Below, one piece after another: positions 1 to 7,765 of a DNA stretch of 28,333 nucleotides. Numbering within the stretch: the first letter of the stretch is position 1; each line of letters starts with the position of its first letter. A program made the position numbers and the translations under genes. Under the pieces are notes generated by a model that saw only the letters and a program-made list of their open reading frames with translations, searched no databases and was not told the origin of the DNA. The DNA comes from Euryarchaeota archaeon UBA596 (GTDB taxonomy: Archaea > Thermoplasmatota > Poseidoniia > Poseidoniales > Poseidoniaceae): NCBI GenBank assembly GCA_002498205.1, contig DAGQ01000061.1, forward strand, positions 1-28,333, written 5' to 3'.

Positions 1-977
1 GCAATAATAAATGCTATTTGACTGATTATTCCCGATTTTTCAAACGCTTCACCCATCATTACCGCAATTATTCCAATAAACAAAAAGAAGGTCCACATAC
101 CTAATCCCGATAATAATCCAATTACCCATGCTTTAGGCATTTTACCCTTTAATTTTCCTTGTTCAATTAATTCTTCTTCTCTGGATCCTAATGAGATATA
201 ATATGTAATAAAACTAGGTAAAACGGGAAATGCACAAGGCGAGAAATAGACTAAAATTGATAAAAATAATCCAAGTGTAAAAATACCAAGCATTGAAGTA
301 TCTACTTCTGAAAGTCCAAATCTAAGGTTTTCTGCATCACCGTTTAATGCTAACTCAACTGAAGAATCGAATTCGTCCCAATCTAATCCAGTACCCGTAT
401 TTTTTGCAATTAGATAACCCTCATGATCAATCACATAAACTACAGGAATCGTCCAAGCATTGTAATATTCTCTCAAATCACCCCTTTCATTAGTCGTTTC
501 ATTCACAATAACAGACTCGTCGCTACCTTTACCCGTAAAATAATAGGGGACATGATAATTATCATCTGATTCATTCAAATAATCAAATGGTTCAGTATAC
601 CAAGCACCTATTGCAACAATCAATAATTCATATTCCGATTCTAAATCATACCATTCCTGCATTTTCTCTTCAAGATGATATTGGACACCGTGACAAGCAA
701 GACAATCATGAGCCATGAAATCAAGAATTACTACTTTCCCTCTATGTTCTTCTAATTCAAACCAACCAGTCTCATTAGAATGATTTGATTCAATTCCCGT
801 TCTATTCAGAGATATCATTTCAAAATTCGGGGCTAATTGTGCATCATCACTTACTCCAAATTTTGAAGTTGTCATTCCGAAAACAGTTAAGCCAGAATAA
901 GCAATTAAAGAAAATACAATTATTGAAATAAAAAATGCTTGCCAAGTTTGTTTCTGGAAAAAAACTTTCAGGTCCAT
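1..977 (-). CDS. Thioredoxin-CcdA (DsbD-like) membrane redox protein, C-terminus cut by window edge
   Basis: I translated this frame directly; it is open from ATG at 977 to base 1, so 325 codons are visible and the C-terminus is missing. An N-terminal hydrophobic segment (about residues 12-34) is followed by a thioredoxin-like domain with a CLAC pair (C92, C95) and an IPVVYVID strand carrying the expected cis-proline. A CcdA/DsbD-type membrane domain follows, with the motif SPCAFPVLPSF (C248) and further hydrophobic helices. Likely role: passing electrons across the membrane to an extracytoplasmic thioredoxin domain, for disulfide reduction or cytochrome maturation. In classical DsbD the thioredoxin domain is C-terminal to the membrane part; here it is N-terminal. 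A GTG at 1007 after GAAGGATGA is an alternative start; a TATA-like element at 1025-1032 favours ATG 977. Confidence 0.85.
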   Translation of the reverse strand, partial: MDLKVFFQKQTWQAFFISIIVFSLIAYSGLTVFGMTTSKFGVSDDAQLAPNFEMISLNRTGIESNHSNETGWFELEEHRGKVVILDFMAHDCLACHGVQYHLEEKMQEWYDLESEYELLIVAIGAWYTEPFDYLNESDDNYHVPYYFTGKGSDESVIVNETTNERGDLREYYNAWTIPVVYVIDHEGYLIAKNTGTGLDWDEFDSSVELALNGDAENLRFGLSEVDTSMLGIFTLGLFLSILVYFSPCAFPVLPSFITYYISLGSREEELIEQGKLKGKMPKAWVIGLLSGLGMWTFFLFIGIIAVMMGEAFEKSGIISQIAFII

Positions 978-1024
978 TCCAGTTCTTTTTTGTATGGTGT
1001 TGAGCACTTTAATTCATCCTTCGG

Positions 1025-1032
1025 AATATAAA
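1025..1032 (-). promoter_or_regulatory. Candidate TATA box for the thioredoxin-CcdA gene
   Basis: On the minus strand the sequence reads TTTATATT. An archaeal TATA box centred near 1028 predicts initiation around 1001-1003, giving a short leader to the ATG at 977. This is position and sequence resemblance only. Confidence 0.35.
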
Positions 1033-1072
1033 CACAATAATGACTTTAATGGTTTGTTTGTTTACAATTTAT

Positions 1073-2167
1073 TTAATTATTTAACCAAACTAAACCAACT
1101 TCTAATCTTTCATGGGTAGGATGAACCTCAATTTGAGCGCAGGGTATTTCAATTTCCTCACATATTTCTTCGACAATAGAAATTGGCAATTCAATTCGTT
1201 CATGTTTAGAATTCCAATTTATCCATCTTGAATCTAATTCAAATTCACGAATTAATTCAATAATATGATCTTTGTAATCTTCAACACTAGAATAAATTGC
1301 GCCAAAGATAATCGTATCATCATCTGAAATTTCCTCCCACAATTGTAAATTAGCCTTCGCCCTCCTTGAAAATCGTGCTCTTAATTGCCCTGCATCCTTA
1401 TATTGAGATGTACAAAACTTGAGATGGAATTTATAATCTCCAGAAGTAACTTTGTTTTTTAATTTCAAAGCTAGTTCAGCACTACCTTCTGCTCCTGCTG
1501 TAATTTCATTACTAATATTGAACCCTCTTAATTCCATATTTTCGTAATTTCCAACTGTAATTTCTAGTTCATTTAAATTTACAAATGCAATGGATGTTTG
1601 TTGTAATTCATCTAATAATTTTTCTAAAATTTCACCTTTATCGGGCTCAGCGGGCAATTCAATCCCTGTTAAAATTCCCGCTTCGGCACATGCCTCAATA
1701 GTGGGAATATATTTTTCTAATTCTAATTTCAACAAATGAAATCTAATTTCATCTAGTCCTGCTTCTTTAAGTTCTTTAGCAAATTTTGTATTAAATGGAA
1801 TACTTGTGTAAAGATGTACATGATGATTTGAACCAAATTCATTTTTCAAGTGTTTAATAGCTTCAATTGATCTCTCTCTAGCCATCATAGGATCTCCACC
1901 CGTGATTCCAGTGCCTGTTGCATTCATTGCTCTTGCCTCTTCAATAACTTCAGAAAAATCATTACAAGGTCTTTCATTTGCGTACATAATATCAATTTCT
2001 CTTCTATTTTCCGACAATGGACAATAATCGCACATCCAATGACATTTTCCCGTAACGAACAAAACTAATTTTGAGCCTGCTTGACATTGAATACAGCCTT
2101 GAGTATCTTCCATATCTGGAGGAGGTACAGAACTGATAACTGGTAATTTAATTGAAATAAAGATCAC
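1073..2167 (-). CDS. Archaeal radical SAM protein of unknown substrate (COG2108-like)
   Basis: The protein has a radical SAM cluster motif CxxxCxxC (VTGKCHWMCDYCPLS; C42, C46 and C49 counted from the chosen start), followed by an ITGGDP motif that matches the SAM-binding GGE-type strand. Two extra cysteines (GCIQC, C25 and C28) lie just before it. The overall look is that of the archaeal family annotated as related to pyruvate-formate-lyase activating enzyme; the substrate is not known to me. The chosen start is GTG at 2167, because it overlaps the pdxT stop as GTGA, a typical coupling arrangement, and gives 364 residues. The frame also contains an upstream ATG at 2206 inside pdxT and a downstream ATG at 2113. 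Co-transcription with pdxT is likely. Confidence 0.8.
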   Translation of the reverse strand: MIFISIKLPVISSVPPPDMEDTQGCIQCQAGSKLVLFVTGKCHWMCDYCPLSENRREIDIMYANERPCNDFSEVIEEARAMNATGTGITGGDPMMARERSIEAIKHLKNEFGSNHHVHLYTSIPFNTKFAKELKEAGLDEIRFHLLKLELEKYIPTIEACAEAGILTGIELPAEPDKGEILEKLLDELQQTSIAFVNLNELEITVGNYENMELRGFNISNEITAGAEGSAELALKLKNKVTSGDYKFHLKFCTSQYKDAGQLRARFSRRAKANLQLWEEISDDDTIIFGAIYSSVEDYKDHIIELIREFELDSRWINWNSKHERIELPISIVEEICEEIEIPCAQIEVHPTHERLEVGLVWLNN

Positions 2168-2868
2168 CTGAATAAATTTCTCTCTTTTGCTTTTGATAAC
2201 AACCAACGATGAAAACGATAATCAGTAGTTAATTCTGGATGAAAAGATAATGCTAATTTATTTCCTTGCATTAAACCAACAGCCTCATCATTGTAAAATG
2301 CTACTTTCTTCACATTTGGAGTGATTTTTTCAAACCGCGGCGCCCTGATAAAGATCCCTTGGAATTCTTCTTGACTTTTAATTTCAACTAATTCTTCAAC
2401 TAATAAAGGCAAATGATTTGCTTCAACTACTGTTTTTTCTGAAGAACCTTGATTAATTATTGAAGGAATTTCAATTCCACTTAATTTCAAAATAGATTGA
2501 AAGGATTCTTTTTGACGTCCAAATGCATTACGATTAACATTAGCCTCAATGTATGGTTCTCGATCCATTAGAGGATTCAAAAGTAAAATAGCACCTGCAC
2601 AAGTCCCTAATACGGGTAATTTAGAATTTTTATCCATAAAATCAAAAATTGATGAAAGGAGTCCATGATTTTTAGAGGCTTTCCTCATAGTTGTTGATTC
2701 ACCACCTGGCAACACGATTCCATCTATTTTTACCCCCAAAAGATCTTCCTCTGAACGTAAAGGAATTACTTCAATTTCTAATTTTAATTCCGTGGCTGCA
2801 TTATACAATGCCTGAGCATGCTCATGACGGGCGCCTTGCAACATTGCTAACCCTATTCGAATTACCAC
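2164..2868 (-). CDS. pdxT: Pyridoxal 5'-phosphate synthase glutaminase subunit PdxT
   Basis: This is a class I glutamine amidotransferase that would supply ammonia to PdxS for PLP synthesis. It shows the PdxT signature PGGEST (residues 54-59), the nucleophile Cys in GTCAG (C90), and the His/Glu of the triad in SFHPE (H210, E212). At 234 residues it is longer than the usual ~190-200. The excess lies mainly around residues 130-170, between the NRNAFGRQ and FIRAPR motifs. The start codon is GTG at 2868. No pdxS is present in the window, so the partner must be encoded elsewhere. The next gene overlaps its stop. PLP made this way would serve the aminotransferase across the divergent gap and SufS. 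Confidence 0.92.
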   Translation of the reverse strand: MVIRIGLAMLQGARHEHAQALYNAATELKLEIEVIPLRSEEDLLGVKIDGIVLPGGESTTMRKASKNHGLLSSIFDFMDKNSKLPVLGTCAGAILLLNPLMDREPYIEANVNRNAFGRQKESFQSILKLSGIEIPSIINQGSSEKTVVEANHLPLLVEELVEIKSQEEFQGIFIRAPRFEKITPNVKKVAFYNDEAVGLMQGNKLALSFHPELTTDYRFHRWLLSKAKERNLFR

Positions 2869-2870
2869 AT

Positions 2871-2883
2871 TTAAGCCGCTTAA
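2871..2883. promoter_or_regulatory. 13-bp palindrome in the pdxT / aminotransferase divergent gap
   Basis: TTAAGC and GCTTAA flank a single C, a perfect 6-bp dyad. It sits exactly between the pdxT start (2868) and the first ATG of the divergent aminotransferase (2894). It could be an operator shared by both PLP-related genes. Short dyads in AT-rich DNA also occur by chance. Confidence 0.3.
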
Positions 2884-2893
2884 GTAATCACAT

Positions 2894-4180
2894 ATGAGCC
2901 CTTCTTACGCTTTATTGAATAACCCTCAGTTAACTGTAGGTATCATGGCAGAACCAACATCATCAAATGAAGATTTTTTGAATGACGGTCCTTCTATGGA
3001 AATTAAGGGAGATTGTTTCTTAGTTCCTGGCCCAGTAAAAATGTCAGAGAATACCCTAAAATCAATGTCTCATCCTGTGATTACTGCTAGAGGAAGTGAA
3101 TATAGAGACATTATGGCTGAATTAAATGGACTTTTGAGAGTTGCATTTAATTTATCGGAAACTAGTTTTGAAAGAGGTAATCGGTCATTTCAAGGAGATG
3201 ATGGATATTCCACAATTGTAGTTAGTGGAAGTGGTACTGCTGCAATGGAGATGGTTATTGCTAATCGGTTTTCAAAAAAAGATAACGTCTTAGTTCCAAC
3301 AAATGGGAAATTTGGAGAAAGGGTCGCAGACATTACAAAAGAGTTTTCTAATGCAAAACATATTGATTTTGGATGGGGAAAATCATTTGATTTAAATCAA
3401 TTAGAAAATGAATTAACGGAAGGAAACTTTTCAGGACTTGCATTCTGCCATAATGAAACTTCAGCGGGAATTACTCAAGATGCTGAAGGATTGAGTGAAA
3501 TTGCGAAAAAGCATAATGTTGCATTAATAATTGATGGAATTACAAGCGTGGGAGGATTACCCGTTCATCCTAAAAAATGGGATGCTGAAGCAGTTGTTGT
3601 TGGTGCTCAAAAATGTACTGCAGGACCCAGTGGTGTTGCCGCGATTGCAATTAATAATTCCTTTATAGGACATGTTAAAGAAAAAAATGAGACCGGTGAA
3701 TTATCATCTAGATATTACTTAGATTTAATGCCAGCATTAAAAAGAGCTGGAGACGATCAAACATCTTGGACACCAGCAATTAACCTAACAATCGGTTGGA
3801 TTCATGCACTTAGGGAATTGAAAGAAGAGGGTCTAGAAAAAAGGTGGGAACGCTGTGAAAATTTATCTAAAGGAGTACAAAATTTATTTTCTGATTTAGG
3901 ATTTTCTTTTCTGGCAGATGAGTCTCAAAGATCGGCAACTGCAACTGCAATATTATATCCAAAAGGCATTGATGACAAATGGAGGACGAGATTAGCCAAG
4001 CACTATCAAACTCAGGTTATTGGCGGGCAAGATAATTTGAAAGGAAAAATGTTTAGAATCGGATCTATGGGAATCACTGAAAAAGAAGAAATGATTGAAG
4101 GATGTAAAAGAATGATTTCTTGTTTTTCTGATTTTGGAATAAATTTACCATCTATTAATGTGGAGAGTTATTTCAAATGA
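2894..4180 (+). CDS. Class V PLP-dependent aminotransferase (alanine-glyoxylate / serine-pyruvate type)
   Basis: This is a fold-type I class V aminotransferase. Visible family motifs are FLVPGPVKMS near residue 43, the glycine-rich VSGSGTAAMEM, the Asp-containing LIIDGITSVGG strand that contacts the pyridine nitrogen, the PLP lysine in VGAQKCTAGP (K240), and the C-terminal GGQDNLKGKMFRIGSMG block. Substrate preference among alanine-glyoxylate, serine-pyruvate and aspartate cannot be decided from sequence. The first ~35 residues before the family core look non-conserved, so the true start may be ATG 2945 or ATG 2996. The stop overlaps the next gene as ATGA, indicating translational coupling to the NMN adenylyltransferase. 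Confidence 0.87.
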   Translation: MSPSYALLNNPQLTVGIMAEPTSSNEDFLNDGPSMEIKGDCFLVPGPVKMSENTLKSMSHPVITARGSEYRDIMAELNGLLRVAFNLSETSFERGNRSFQGDDGYSTIVVSGSGTAAMEMVIANRFSKKDNVLVPTNGKFGERVADITKEFSNAKHIDFGWGKSFDLNQLENELTEGNFSGLAFCHNETSAGITQDAEGLSEIAKKHNVALIIDGITSVGGLPVHPKKWDAEAVVVGAQKCTAGPSGVAAIAINNSFIGHVKEKNETGELSSRYYLDLMPALKRAGDDQTSWTPAINLTIGWIHALRELKEEGLEKRWERCENLSKGVQNLFSDLGFSFLADESQRSATATAILYPKGIDDKWRTRLAKHYQTQVIGGQDNLKGKMFRIGSMGITEKEEMIEGCKRMISCFSDFGINLPSINVESYFK

Positions 4181-4791
4181 TAAACGAAGAAGATCTAAAG
4201 ATGATTCCTGAAGTTCCTGAAAAAGAACCTGTGTCGGGATCTATCGTTTTAGGTCGTTTTCAACCATTTCATAGGGGACATATTGCATTAATTGAATGGG
4301 CATATGAACAAAAAGAAAGTACTTTTTTACGTATTGCAATAGGTTCTGCAAATAGACCTCAAACGCCTGATAATCCCTGGAGTTGGGAAGAAAGAAAAGA
4401 GATGATTAATTCTTGGAAAGAGAATGTACATCCAGAATGGAATCTTGAAATAATTGCAATTCCTGACATAAATAACCCTCCGAAATGGGTGAAACATGCA
4501 GAGAAATATCATGGCAAATCAGGGTTAATTCTAACAAGTGATAAAGAAACTCAAGAACTATATGAAAAAGAAAAGTGGAAATCAAAGTTTTTTGAATTAG
4601 AAGATAGAGACTCTCTCGAAGGCTGGAGAGTTAGAGAAACATGCAAAATGCTTTCTACTGTAAAAGAAAAAGAAGCAGTAAAAATAATTTTATCAGAGAC
4701 GATTCATGAATCGGTCATTGAATGGTTGATGGAAAAAGATCACCTAAGAAGGTTACCATTCCTAGGCCCAAATGTGGAAAATGTAGGTTAA
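4177..4791 (+). CDS. nadM: Archaeal-type nicotinamide-nucleotide adenylyltransferase
   Basis: This is a nucleotidyltransferase of the HxGH superfamily. GRFQPFHRGH (H32, H35) is the archaeal NadM-type ATP-binding motif. It is followed by IAIGSANRPQTPDNPWSWEERKEM, which matches the GSA...NPF..ER pattern of the family (quoted here only to show the block; residues 55-78), and IPDINNPPKWVKH, which matches the IPDI...W..H block. It would convert NMN and ATP to NAD+. It is 204 residues long, with an ~20-residue N-terminal extension and a C-terminal tail beyond the usual ~170-180. Its ATG overlaps the stop of the aminotransferase. Its TAA abuts the convergent grpE stop with no spacer, so the two transcripts must overlap. 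Confidence 0.88.
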   Translation: MINEEDLKMIPEVPEKEPVSGSIVLGRFQPFHRGHIALIEWAYEQKESTFLRIAIGSANRPQTPDNPWSWEERKEMINSWKENVHPEWNLEIIAIPDINNPPKWVKHAEKYHGKSGLILTSDKETQELYEKEKWKSKFFELEDRDSLEGWRVRETCKMLSTVKEKEAVKIILSETIHESVIEWLMEKDHLRRLPFLGPNVENVG

Positions 4792-5325
4792 TCAACTAGA
4801 AACTACTACTTTTGAGGCTTTTAATAATCTATCTTTATACATGTATCCTTCTTCTAAAACTTCTACAATCTTTCCACTAGGAAATTCCTCCGTAGGAGGT
4901 ACTGTAGTAATGGCTTCATGTAAATTAGGATCGAAATCGGAATTAATTGCTTGAATGTGAGTTACTCCTTCTTGAGTTAATTCTTGCCATAATTTTGTTC
5001 TGATTAAACGCAAACCTTCTGCCTCAGGTGTTTCATTTTCAGAATCAATCATTCCCAGTGCTCTATCTACATCACCTAAAACACGAAGTATTCTATTCGA
5101 TAAATTATAACCAGAATAACGAATTAAAGCAGATTTTTCTGCACTCATTTTTCTCCTAACATTTATTATTTCAGCATCACGATAACCTACTTCTGCCTCA
5201 ACTTTCTCTAATTTCTCTTCAAGTAAAGAATATTTCTCTTCGATTGTCAATTCTTTTTCGACTACCTCTTCTGATGTTTCTTCTAATACAATTTCTTCTT
5301 CATTGGGTGAATCTTCATCAGTCAT
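4792..5325 (-). CDS. grpE: GrpE, nucleotide exchange factor for DnaK
   Basis: The protein has an acidic N-terminus and a long charged coiled-coil (about residues 25-65). The typical GrpE C-terminal beta domain follows, with FDPNLHEAITTVP and the terminal VLEEGYMYKDRLLKASKVVV block. It would release ADP from DnaK(Hsp70) during chaperone cycling. In Archaea the DnaK-DnaJ-GrpE set is generally regarded as bacterial in origin; dnaK and dnaJ are not in this window. At 177 residues it is of usual length. It starts at ATG 5325, 21 bases after the upstream unknown gene, and is probably co-transcribed with it. Confidence 0.92.
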   Translation of the reverse strand: MTDEDSPNEEEIVLEETSEEVVEKELTIEEKYSLLEEKLEKVEAEVGYRDAEIINVRRKMSAEKSALIRYSGYNLSNRILRVLGDVDRALGMIDSENETPEAEGLRLIRTKLWQELTQEGVTHIQAINSDFDPNLHEAITTVPPTEEFPSGKIVEVLEEGYMYKDRLLKASKVVVSS

Positions 5326-5346
5326 ATTGATGCCGACAAATGTGCA

Positions 5347-6069
5347 TCATTTGAAGTTCTCGTTTTTTTGAATAATATAACCTAAATTCCAATCTCCATG
5401 ACCCCACTTAGATTTTTTCAAGTGATCTCTCCCAAGAATGAGTTCGAAATTTGGATTTTTCTTGAAATTTGTAAGTAAATGATGTAATGTAACTGTAAGT
5501 TTGTTATGACTTGCCATAGTTGGTAAAATCCTAGGATCTTGCTTTTCATCTAATGTTTCGCCTAATTCTTCTCTTCTTCTCATCCAATCCATGACTACAA
5601 TTTCAGAATAGTCCTCTGGAGTTATTTCTGTTACTTTTTCAATCAAATCAATCCATATTTCTTTCGCATAAAGTTCTTCAATATTTACAACTTTAATTCC
5701 TAAAATTTTTTCAAAATACAAATATGATCTGGCTTCCCAAGCCTCCCAATAACCAACTGAACATAGTTCAACCAAATTATAAACTCCTTCACATCCAGTT
5801 TCAAAATCTATTTTTTTTTCTTTTATTCCCTTGCAAATTGCTGAAATAAAATCATCATCACTATTAGAAATATTTGTTGAATCCATCCAGTCTAATAATT
5901 CAACTTCTGAATCAATATCGTGTCTTCTTTGTAATTCGCTATCTAAATTAGGTCTTCGTAATCTTAAAGTTCCATTTTGAGCATGATCATATAATTCATT
6001 CCATTTTAAATCGCATACATTTGAAAAACTAACTGAATCGAGTAAATGTACTGTCATTTCAATGCTCAA
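5347..6069 (-). CDS. Conserved-looking hypothetical protein, 240 aa, upstream of grpE
   Basis: I do not recognise this family. The product is soluble, acidic and mostly helical, with no signal peptide or membrane segment. It is rich in Trp, Asp and Glu, with the runs RRRHD-like LQRRHDIDSE near residue 48, GYWEAWEARSYLYFEKILG near residue 109, and MDWMRRREELGE near residue 160. The TTG at 6069 is chosen because GAGGGG lies six bases upstream on the minus strand; ATG 6057 is the alternative. Only 21 bases separate it from grpE, so it may share the grpE transcript. That hints at, but does not show, a chaperone-linked or stress role. Confidence 0.65.
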   Translation of the reverse strand: MSIEMTVHLLDSVSFSNVCDLKWNELYDHAQNGTLRLRRPNLDSELQRRHDIDSEVELLDWMDSTNISNSDDDFISAICKGIKEKKIDFETGCEGVYNLVELCSVGYWEAWEARSYLYFEKILGIKVVNIEELYAKEIWIDLIEKVTEITPEDYSEIVVMDWMRRREELGETLDEKQDPRILPTMASHNKLTVTLHHLLTNFKKNPNFELILGRDHLKKSKWGHGDWNLGYIIQKNENFK

Positions 6070-6123
6070 TCTACGCCCCTCTACTCAATGCTAGGAGATT
6101 GCGCTAATCTTTGTTTTCCAAAC

Positions 6124-6140
6124 ATTATAATTCATAAATA
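6124..6140. promoter_or_regulatory. Overlapping divergent TATA-like elements
   Basis: The 103-base gap between the unknown gene (minus, 6069) and the DRG GTPase (plus, 6173) has one strongly AT-rich patch, ATTATAATTCATAAATA. On the plus strand CATAAATA ends about 33 bases before the TTG start. On the minus strand ATTATAAT precedes a leader that contains the GAGGGG ribosome-binding site. These are candidate back-to-back core promoters, supported by sequence resemblance only. Confidence 0.35.
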
Positions 6141-6172
6141 AACGCAACAGGAGTGAACTTGGGGAGTATCGA

Positions 6173-7288
6173 TTGGCCACCATTGAAGAGCAAATTAAAG
6201 AGATTCAGGCTGAGATTGATAAAACTCAAAAAAATAAGGCTACAGAACACCACATTGGAAAATTAAAGGCAAAAATTGCTAAACTTAAAATTCAGAGAGA
6301 GAAAATAATAGCACATTCAAAATCAGGTGGCCCGAAAAAAGGTTTTGAGGTTAAAAAATCAGGAGATGCGACTGTTGCACTCGTTGGTTTTCCATCTGTA
6401 GGTAAATCAACCCTTATTTCTAAAATAACAGATGTTAAATCTGAAACTGGTTCTTATGCATTTACAACACTAACTTGTATACCTGGATTAATGACCCATA
6501 GAGGTGCAAAAATTCAGATTTTAGATTTACCTGGATTAATCAAAGGTGCTGCAGAAGGAAAAGGAAGAGGGAAAGAAATTCTTGGAGTAATTAGAAATTC
6601 AGACATGGTATTATTTGTTGTAGATCCATTCCAACAAGCTCATTTCAATGTCCTGCATAGAGAATTAGATATGTCTGCAATTAGATTAAATCAGAAAAAA
6701 CCTCAAGTTTTCATTACACGTACATTGAGGGGGGGAATAGATGTTAGATCTACAGTTGAACAAACTATCTTAAGTGAAACTGAAATTGCAGATATTATAC
6801 GTTCTTTTGGTATCGTTTCAGCATTAGTGACTTTGCGTGTTAACGTTAATGCTGAAATGATTGTTGATACATTAGCTGAAAATAGAATATACAATAGAGC
6901 AGTGATTGCAATTAATAAAATTGATTTAGCAAATGAGGAAGAATTAGTTTCAGCTGAAAAAGCACTACCCAATGGCTGGCCAGTAATGAGAATTTCTGCA
7001 TTCAATGGTGACGGTATTGAGGAATTAAAAGATTTTATTTACGATAACTTAGGATTTATGAGCATATACCTGAAACCTCAAGGACAAGAAGCAGATTTAG
7101 TAGAACCTTTGATTGTAAAGGATACAAGTACTGTAGAAGATATCTGTAATACACTTCACAGAGATTTTGTGAGAAAATTCAGATATTCTAGAGTTAAAGG
7201 ACCTAGTGCAAAATTTGATTGGCAAAGAGTAGGTTTAGAACACCGATTAAAAGATGGTGATCTATTAACGATAATTACAAGAAAATAA
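6173..7288 (+). CDS. drg: DRG-family GTPase with TGS domain
   Basis: This is an archaeal/eukaryal developmentally regulated GTP-binding protein (Obg superfamily). In order it shows an N-terminal helical lead starting MATIEEQIKEIQAEID, the G1 loop GFPSVGKST (72-80), G3 DLPGLIKGAAEGKGRGKE (118-135), a DRG-specific insertion (about 165-235), G4 NKID (248-251), and a C-terminal TGS domain (about 290-371) ending in GDLLTIITRK. It is thought to act with ribosomes in translation. Its 371 residues are normal for the family. It starts with TTG at 6173, supported by GGGGAG seven bases upstream and by the family N-terminus. A T-rich run at 7307-7311 follows the stop in the convergent gap and could terminate transcription. 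Confidence 0.95.
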   Translation: MATIEEQIKEIQAEIDKTQKNKATEHHIGKLKAKIAKLKIQREKIIAHSKSGGPKKGFEVKKSGDATVALVGFPSVGKSTLISKITDVKSETGSYAFTTLTCIPGLMTHRGAKIQILDLPGLIKGAAEGKGRGKEILGVIRNSDMVLFVVDPFQQAHFNVLHRELDMSAIRLNQKKPQVFITRTLRGGIDVRSTVEQTILSETEIADIIRSFGIVSALVTLRVNVNAEMIVDTLAENRIYNRAVIAINKIDLANEEELVSAEKALPNGWPVMRISAFNGDGIEELKDFIYDNLGFMSIYLKPQGQEADLVEPLIVKDTSTVEDICNTLHRDFVRKFRYSRVKGPSAKFDWQRVGLEHRLKDGDLLTIITRK

Positions 7289-7341
7289 CACACATTACTC
7301 AGGAAATTTTTATAGATCTTAGGAGAATCAACAAAGCATAA

Positions 7342-7662
7342 TTAAAAGGAGAAATTATTCTTTAGACACCAGTCATACATTGATTGAATAATAGGTGCTA
7401 ATGATATTGATTTTTCTGTTAATGTATAGGAAATAGCGTTTGCATCACTTACTTCGCGTTTCAATAACCCACATTCCTCAAGTTCACTCAATCGTCTTGA
7501 AACTGTCGTCCCCGAAGAATCTACGCTAAATTTTAGTTTAGTGAAATTCATTGAACCTTTTGATTTATAGAGTTCCAGAAGAATATGCAAAGACTTTGAT
7601 TTTGTCAATATTTCAAGGAGATTATCAACCTTGCCATAAACAGGATCACAATTAATTTCCAT
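7342..7662 (-). CDS. Small winged-helix transcriptional regulator (HxlR/ArsR-like)
   Basis: This 106-residue protein consists of one winged-helix DNA-binding domain. The recognition-helix region reads VDSSGTTVSRRLSELEECGLLKRE (residues 47-70), followed by the wing (AISYTLTEKSISL) and a short C-terminal helix. That combination is typical of HxlR-like or ArsR-like archaeal regulators. No cysteine-rich metal site or effector domain is evident. It starts at ATG 7660-7662. It is divergent from the large surface-protein gene, and the gap holds three 11-bp-spaced GTTA(C) elements, so autoregulation or control of the surface protein is a reasonable inference. Confidence 0.75.
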   Translation of the reverse strand: MEINCDPVYGKVDNLLEILTKSKSLHILLELYKSKGSMNFTKLKFSVDSSGTTVSRRLSELEECGLLKREVSDANAISYTLTEKSISLAPIIQSMYDWCLKNNFSF

Positions 7663-7714
7663 ACCTAACTAACCTTACGATTCATCACCCATATATCACT
7701 GATTTGTAATATTA

Positions 7715-7740
7715 GTTACATCGACGTTACGATATAGTTA
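7715..7740. promoter_or_regulatory. Three GTTA(C) direct repeats spaced 11 bp, candidate operator
   Basis: GTTAC at 7715, GTTAC at 7726 and GTTA at 7737 are spaced by exactly 11 bases, about one helical turn. They lie in the short divergent gap between the winged-helix regulator and the surface-protein gene, and overlap the candidate TATA element of the latter. An inverted GTAA...TTAC pair (7706-7719) shares the first repeat. Binding by the neighbouring regulator is inference. Confidence 0.4.
7731..7738 (+). promoter_or_regulatory. Candidate TATA box for the surface-protein gene
   Basis: GATATAGT is centred about 30 bases before ATG 7766. That spacing would give a leaderless or nearly leaderless transcript and supports ATG 7766 over the TTG at 7742. 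A second TATA-like stretch (ATATATC) lies at 7691-7697. Confidence 0.35.
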
Positions 7741-7765
7741 ATTGATAAACTCCTTTAGAGAAATC

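Noticed and set aside
2691..2897. Open frame on the plus strand inside pdxT
   Set aside because: It lies antisense to a well-supported PdxT; the translation is low-complexity and family-less.
6703..7005. Minus-strand frame inside the DRG GTPase
   Set aside because: It overlaps conserved GTPase sequence in antisense and has no independent support.
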